The translations under genes were made by a program, and so were the position numbers. A stretch of 9,217 nt of DNA from Gaiellasilicea sp031371615 (GTDB taxonomy: Bacteria; Actinomycetota; Thermoleophilia; Gaiellales; Gaiellaceae), in the NCBI GenBank assembly GCA_031371615.1, contig JANMJY010000031.1, positions 1-9,217 of the forward strand, written 5' to 3'. Shown one piece after another: positions 5,979-9,217 of this stretch. Position 1 is the first letter of the stretch; each line of letters starts with the position of its first letter. The notes under the pieces are model-generated. The model did not search any database, was not told the origin of the DNA, and saw nothing but the letters and a program-made list of their open reading frames with translations.

Positions 5979-7490
5979 TTAGTGCCGCCTCCAGCTTCTC
6001 CCGTCGCGGTGGACCAGGTCGGAGGCAGCCCGCGGGCCCCAGCTGCCGGCCTCGTAGTTCGGGAACGACGGGTGGTCGCGCTTCCACGCGGCGACGATCG
6101 AGTCGACGAGCGCCCACTGCTCGTCCACCTCGTCTGCCCGAGTGAAGAGCGTCGCGTCGCCGAGCATCGCGTCCAGAATCAAGCGCTCGTACGCCTCCGG
6201 TAGCCCCGTGCGGAAGGCCCCGCCGTAGAGGAAGTCCATGTGCACAGTCCGGATCGACATGCCCGCTCCCGGCACCTTTGCCCCGATCGCGAGCGAGACG
6301 CCCTCGTCCGGCTGCACGTGGATCAGGAGCACGTTCGGGCGCAGCCCGTCACCTGCGATCTCCGCGAAGGGTGGGTGCGGCGCTCGCTGGAACTGGATCG
6401 CGATCGTCGTCTCGCGACGGGCCATTCGCTTGCCGGCACGGACATAGAAGGGCGTGTCGGCCCAGCGCCAGTTGTCGACGTACAGCTTCGCGGCGATGAA
6501 CGTGTCCGTCGTCGAGTCGGTCGCGACACCTTCCTCCTCGCGGTACCCGGGCACCTCCTCGCCCTCGACGAAGCCGCGCCCGTACTGGGCTCGCACAACC
6601 GACTTCGGCCCCGGCGTGTGCAGCGACTTCAGCACCTTCACCTTCTCGTTGCGCACCGAGTCGGCGGTGAAGTCGATCGGCGGCTCCATCGCGGTCAGCG
6701 CGACGAGCTGGAGCAGATGGTTCTGGAAGACGTCGCGAACGACGCCGGCCTGCTCGTAGAACGCCGCGCGGCCCCCGATCCCCATCGACTCGGCGACCGT
6801 GATCTGGACGTGGTCGATGAACTGGCGGTTCCAGATCGGCTCGAAGATCCCGTTCGCGAACCGCAGCGCCAGCATGTTCTGGACCGTCTCCTTGCCGAGG
6901 TAGTGGTCGATCCGGAAGATCTCGTTCTCGGAGAAGTGCGCGAGCAGAATCTCGTTCAGACGCTTGGCCGACTCCTGATCGTGGCCGAACGGCTTCTCGA
7001 CGATCAGCCGTGTCCAACCCTCTGCGCCCCGCCGCTGCCCCAGCTCGTTCACGATCGTCTCGAAGGCTGCCGGCGGCACCGCGAGGTAGTAGAGGCGGTT
7101 GCCCGCGGTCCCTCGCTTCTCGTCGAGATCGCGCAGCGCCTCGACGACGACGTCCTCGCCGTGGGGATCGGCGAAGTCGGTGGAGACGTAGCGCATCCCT
7201 TCCGAGAGGTCCTTCCAGACGTCGGCCCGGAGCTCGTCCCGGGCGTGGTCTTTGACCGCCTGCTTCATCTCGGCGATCCACTGCTTCGTCGTCTGCTCGG
7301 TGCGCGCGACGCCGACGATCCCGACCCGCTCCGGCAGCAGGCGGCGGAGCGCGAGCGAGTAGAGCGCCGGGAAGATCTTCCGACGCGCCAGGTCGCCGGA
7401 GGCGCCGAAGACCACGATCGCGCACGGATCGGCGCTGCGGCGCAGCCGCAGCCCCTCCAGCAGCGGGTTCTCGCTCTGTGCCGAGCTCAC
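5979..7490 (-). CDS. zwf: Glucose-6-phosphate 1-dehydrogenase
   Basis: Zwf oxidises glucose-6-phosphate to 6-phosphogluconolactone with reduction of NADP+ (or NAD+), the committed step of the oxidative pentose-phosphate pathway. The 503-residue protein is normal in length. The nucleotide-binding GASGDLARRK is at 29-38, EKPFG at 165-169, the substrate signature RIDHYLGKE at 193-201 and the catalytic His258 in RDVFQNHLLQ. The spacings K166-H196 (30) and H196-H258 (62) equal those of the Leuconostoc enzyme (K148, H178, H240). The C-terminal part carries YVRAGKRM, VHMDFLY and LPEAYERLILD, all expected. The start is GTG 7490, overlapping the gnd stop as GTGA with no clear Shine-Dalgarno site, so translation is likely coupled. 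The frame stays open far upstream through gnd, but that part is antisense-like GC noise and not part of Zwf. opcA follows after three bases. Confidence 0.97.
   Translation of the reverse strand: MSSAQSENPLLEGLRLRRSADPCAIVVFGASGDLARRKIFPALYSLALRRLLPERVGIVGVARTEQTTKQWIAEMKQAVKDHARDELRADVWKDLSEGMRYVSTDFADPHGEDVVVEALRDLDEKRGTAGNRLYYLAVPPAAFETIVNELGQRRGAEGWTRLIVEKPFGHDQESAKRLNEILLAHFSENEIFRIDHYLGKETVQNMLALRFANGIFEPIWNRQFIDHVQITVAESMGIGGRAAFYEQAGVVRDVFQNHLLQLVALTAMEPPIDFTADSVRNEKVKVLKSLHTPGPKSVVRAQYGRGFVEGEEVPGYREEEGVATDSTTDTFIAAKLYVDNWRWADTPFYVRAGKRMARRETTIAIQFQRAPHPPFAEIAGDGLRPNVLLIHVQPDEGVSLAIGAKVPGAGMSIRTVHMDFLYGGAFRTGLPEAYERLILDAMLGDATLFTRADEVDEQWALVDSIVAAWKRDHPSFPNYEAGSWGPRAASDLVHRDGRSWRRH
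5988..5992 (-). promoter_or_regulatory. Shine-Dalgarno site of opcA
   Basis: On the minus strand GGAGG lies twelve bases before GTG 5975, inside the last codons of zwf. The spacing is a little long but usable, and it supports GTG 5975 as the opcA start. Confidence 0.55.
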
Positions 7491-8386
7491 CGCGGGTCGG
7501 ATCCGGCCTTGGCGTCCTTGACGGCCTTCACCGCGTGCCCGCCGAACTGGTTCCGCAGCGCGGCCGCGACCTTCGCGGAGAAGCTGATCTCCTGCCGAGA
7601 GGCGAAGCGGGCGTAGAGCGCGGCGCTGATCACCGGGACCGGCACGTTCTCGTTGATCGCCTCGTTGATCGTCCAGCGGCCCTCGCCGGAGTCCTCGACG
7701 TAGGGGGCGATGTCGTCGAGCTTGTCGCCATGCTGCTCCATCGCCGCGTGCAGCAGCTCGAGCAGCCACGAGCGCACGACCGAGCCGTACCGCCAGATGC
7801 CGGCGATCTCGCTCAGGTCGAGGTCGAACTCCGAGTGGTACATCAGCTCGAAGCCCTCGGCGTAGGCCTGCATCATCCCGTACTCGATCCCGTTGTGGAC
7901 CATCTTCGTGAAGTGACCGGCGCCGGACGAGCCGACGTGCGCGTACCCGTCCTCGGGTGCGAGCGCCTCGCAGATCGGCCGCAGGCGCTTCAGCGGCGCG
8001 TTGTCGCCGCCGGCCATCAGGCAGAAGCCGACCTCGAGGCCCCAGATGCCGCCGGAGACGCCGATGTCGACGAAGGAGATCTTCTCCTTGCGGGCCTCCT
8101 TGTAGCGGCGCTGCGAGTCGCGGAAGTTCGAGTTGCCGCCGTCGATGATCGTGTCGCCCGGCTCGAGGACCTTGAGGAGCTTCTGAAAGGTGTCCTCGGT
8201 GATCTTCCCGGACGGGACCATCATCCAGACGTGCCGGGGCGTGTCGAGCTGCTTCGCGAGCGCCCCGAGCGTCTTGGCCGTCGCCTTCACGTTCGGGTCG
8301 TACGTTTTGATGTCGTGCCCGGCCTGCTGCAGCCGCTTCGTCATCCCCATACCCATCCGGCCGAGGCCGACCATTCCGAGTTGCAT
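7487..8386 (-). CDS. gnd: 6-phosphogluconate dehydrogenase, decarboxylating (short, YqeC/GndA-type)
   Basis: This enzyme oxidatively decarboxylates 6-phosphogluconate to ribulose-5-phosphate and CO2. The 299-residue protein is the short bacterial form, lacking the long C-terminal extension of the roughly 470-residue class. The Rossmann motif GLGRMG is at 7-12, IIDGGNSNF at 80-88, the substrate loop VSGGIWGLEVG at 110-120, and the catalytic Lys161 and Asn165 lie in GHFTKMVHNGIEYGMMQ. At the end of the second Rossmann strand it has TYDPN, with Asp30 where NADP-dependent enzymes carry Asn-Arg. From family knowledge this suggests NAD+ preference, which is inference. The ATG at 8386 follows directly after the stop of the isomerase gene and has GGAGG eight bases upstream. 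The stop overlaps zwf by four bases, so the operon order matches the metabolic sequence in reverse for these two steps. Confidence 0.95.
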   Translation of the reverse strand: MQLGMVGLGRMGMGMTKRLQQAGHDIKTYDPNVKATAKTLGALAKQLDTPRHVWMMVPSGKITEDTFQKLLKVLEPGDTIIDGGNSNFRDSQRRYKEARKEKISFVDIGVSGGIWGLEVGFCLMAGGDNAPLKRLRPICEALAPEDGYAHVGSSGAGHFTKMVHNGIEYGMMQAYAEGFELMYHSEFDLDLSEIAGIWRYGSVVRSWLLELLHAAMEQHGDKLDDIAPYVEDSGEGRWTINEAINENVPVPVISAALYARFASRQEISFSAKVAAALRNQFGGHAVKAVKDAKAGSDPR

Positions 8387-9217
8387 CTAGAGGTCCTCCA
8401 GTCTGATCCGGATTGCGCGTCTGCCCCGTTCCTCGAGTGCCGCGAAGTCGCCCGCCGCCTGTGAGCGGATCAGGCGGCCGAAGCCGAAGTCGCGGCCGGG
8501 GATGGGCACTTCGTCGCCGGTTTCGTCGACGACCTGGATGAAGAGGCCGGAGTTCGGCCCGCCCTTGTGCAGCTGCCCCGTCGAGTGCAGGTAGCGGGGC
8601 CCGAGCCCATTCGTGACGACGCAGCCGGTCTCGTGCGCTCGGGCGATCAGCGGTGCGAGCTCCTGCTCGCGCGCCGGGTCGATGAACGCCTGGATGCAGA
8701 CGTAGTCGGTCTCGCCGGCCTGGCCGAGCAGCTCGTCGAGGGTGCCGCTGGGTGAGAGATCGGGCTCGCCGCCCGCGAGCACCTCGCTCGTCTTGTCCTT
8801 CGCCGCCTGCACGTCCGGCTGGTCGAACGGGTTGATGCCGAGCACGTGGCCGGCAACGGCGGTCGCGAACTCCCAGCGGTAGAACTCGCCCGCGACATCG
8901 TAGGAATCGGTGATCTCGACCTCGCCCCGCTGGCGGTCCGGCCCGTCGAGCGACTCGCCGGGCGCCGGCACGAGCCCTTTTCCGAGCTTGCCCGTCGACT
9001 CGGCGACCAGCTGCTCCGTCCACAGCCCGAAGCCGGTTGGGGTCTCGTCGATGCAGACCTTGTCGCGGCCGGCTTTCCAGCCGTCTCCGAGCCGGAGCCC
9101 GAGCTCGAGCCCGGGATTGCCGTCCTCGCCATGACAGGCCAGCGTCATCTCGGCCGCCGCCTGCAGGAAGCGCTCCACGTCGACGCCCATCAGCGCCGCC
9201 GGCACGATCCCGAACAT
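8387..9217 (-). CDS. Glucose-6-phosphate isomerase C-terminal part, probably of a bifunctional transaldolase/isomerase (partial)
   Basis: The frame is open to the window edge, so only the last 276 residues are seen. The ATG at the edge falls inside a conserved stretch (FGIVPAALMGVDVERF) and is not the start. Isomerase features are clear: TEQLVAESTGKLGKGLVP (a sugar-isomerase domain motif), GINPFDQPDVQAAK, and GPRYLHSTGQLHKGGPNSG, which carries the His near the catalytic region. This last stretch and the PAALMGVDV opening match the C-terminal half of transaldolase-phosphoglucose isomerase fusions known from actinobacteria and cyanobacteria. Whether a transaldolase half exists lies outside the window. 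The enzyme interconverts glucose-6-phosphate and fructose-6-phosphate; a transaldolase half would link sedoheptulose-7-phosphate and glyceraldehyde-3-phosphate. It sits first in the visible operon and its TAG abuts the gnd ATG with no gap. Confidence 0.88.
   Translation of the reverse strand: MFGIVPAALMGVDVERFLQAAAEMTLACHGEDGNPGLELGLRLGDGWKAGRDKVCIDETPTGFGLWTEQLVAESTGKLGKGLVPAPGESLDGPDRQRGEVEITDSYDVAGEFYRWEFATAVAGHVLGINPFDQPDVQAAKDKTSEVLAGGEPDLSPSGTLDELLGQAGETDYVCIQAFIDPAREQELAPLIARAHETGCVVTNGLGPRYLHSTGQLHKGGPNSGLFIQVVDETGDEVPIPGRDFGFGRLIRSQAAGDFAALEERGRRAIRIRLEDL
8395..8399 (-). promoter_or_regulatory. Shine-Dalgarno site of gnd
   Basis: On the minus strand GGAGG lies eight bases before ATG 8386, within the last codons of the isomerase gene. 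Ideal sequence and spacing make this the strongest internal ribosome binding site of the operon and fix the gnd start. Confidence 0.75.

Noticed and set aside
6240..7616. Long plus-strand open frame (458 residues) antisense to zwf
   Set aside because: It mirrors zwf codons in a very GC-rich genome, is rich in Arg, Leu and Val repeats and has no recognisable domain. The same applies to the 328-residue frame at 7478-8464 opposite gnd.
7491..9023. Open frame continuing upstream of zwf through gnd and the isomerase, which would make a protein of about 1,000 residues
   Set aside because: The upstream part is Arg/Gly-rich composition with no motifs and lies over two convincing genes in another frame. 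Conserved Zwf sequence begins only after GTG 7490, at a clean GTGA overlap.

Overview
The window is a very GC-rich, almost gap-free stretch of bacterial chromosome. GTG/TTG starts, stop/start overlaps and an OpcA-type glucose-6-phosphate dehydrogenase assembly protein downstream of zwf point to an actinobacterium. A deep lineage such as Thermoleophilia is my best guess, but this is inference from gene content and protein style, not from a marker gene. I see no rRNA, tRNA, CRISPR array, insertion sequence, phage gene or other sign of recent transfer.

Plus strand, 11-5161: five genes are packed head to tail. They are a heme O synthase (ctaB) with an extra N-terminal membrane domain, a 41-residue single-span membrane peptide, a short amidase-signature hydrolase whose only plausible start is CTG, a large secreted protein built of fibronectin-III-like domains, and a short inositol-monophosphatase/histidinol-phosphatase-type enzyme. 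The first three are joined by 4-base stop/start overlaps (GTGA, CTGA). The last two follow after gaps of 34 and 13 bases. CtaB and the small peptide fit a cytochrome c oxidase/heme A biogenesis cluster. The amidase, secreted protein and phosphatase have no obvious functional tie to it and may simply be co-transcribed.

Minus strand, 9217-5145: a tightly coupled oxidative pentose-phosphate operon, read right to left. It holds the C-terminal part of a phosphoglucose isomerase (probably of the transaldolase-fused type, cut by the window edge), a short-form 6-phosphogluconate dehydrogenase (gnd), glucose-6-phosphate dehydrogenase (zwf) and opcA. Gene junctions are 0 bases, a 4-base overlap and 3 bases. 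Together these feed glucose-6-phosphate into the oxidative branch, making reduced nicotinamide cofactor and ribulose-5-phosphate. OpcA supports Zwf assembly or activity.

The two operons converge and overlap by 17 bases. A perfect 7-base inverted repeat there holds both stop codons. No non-coding stretch exceeds 34 bases. I found no convincing undescribed multi-gene system. The most interesting points are the CtaA-like extension on CtaB, the small membrane peptide, the CTG-start amidase, the split-domain secreted protein, and the hairpins at gene ends.
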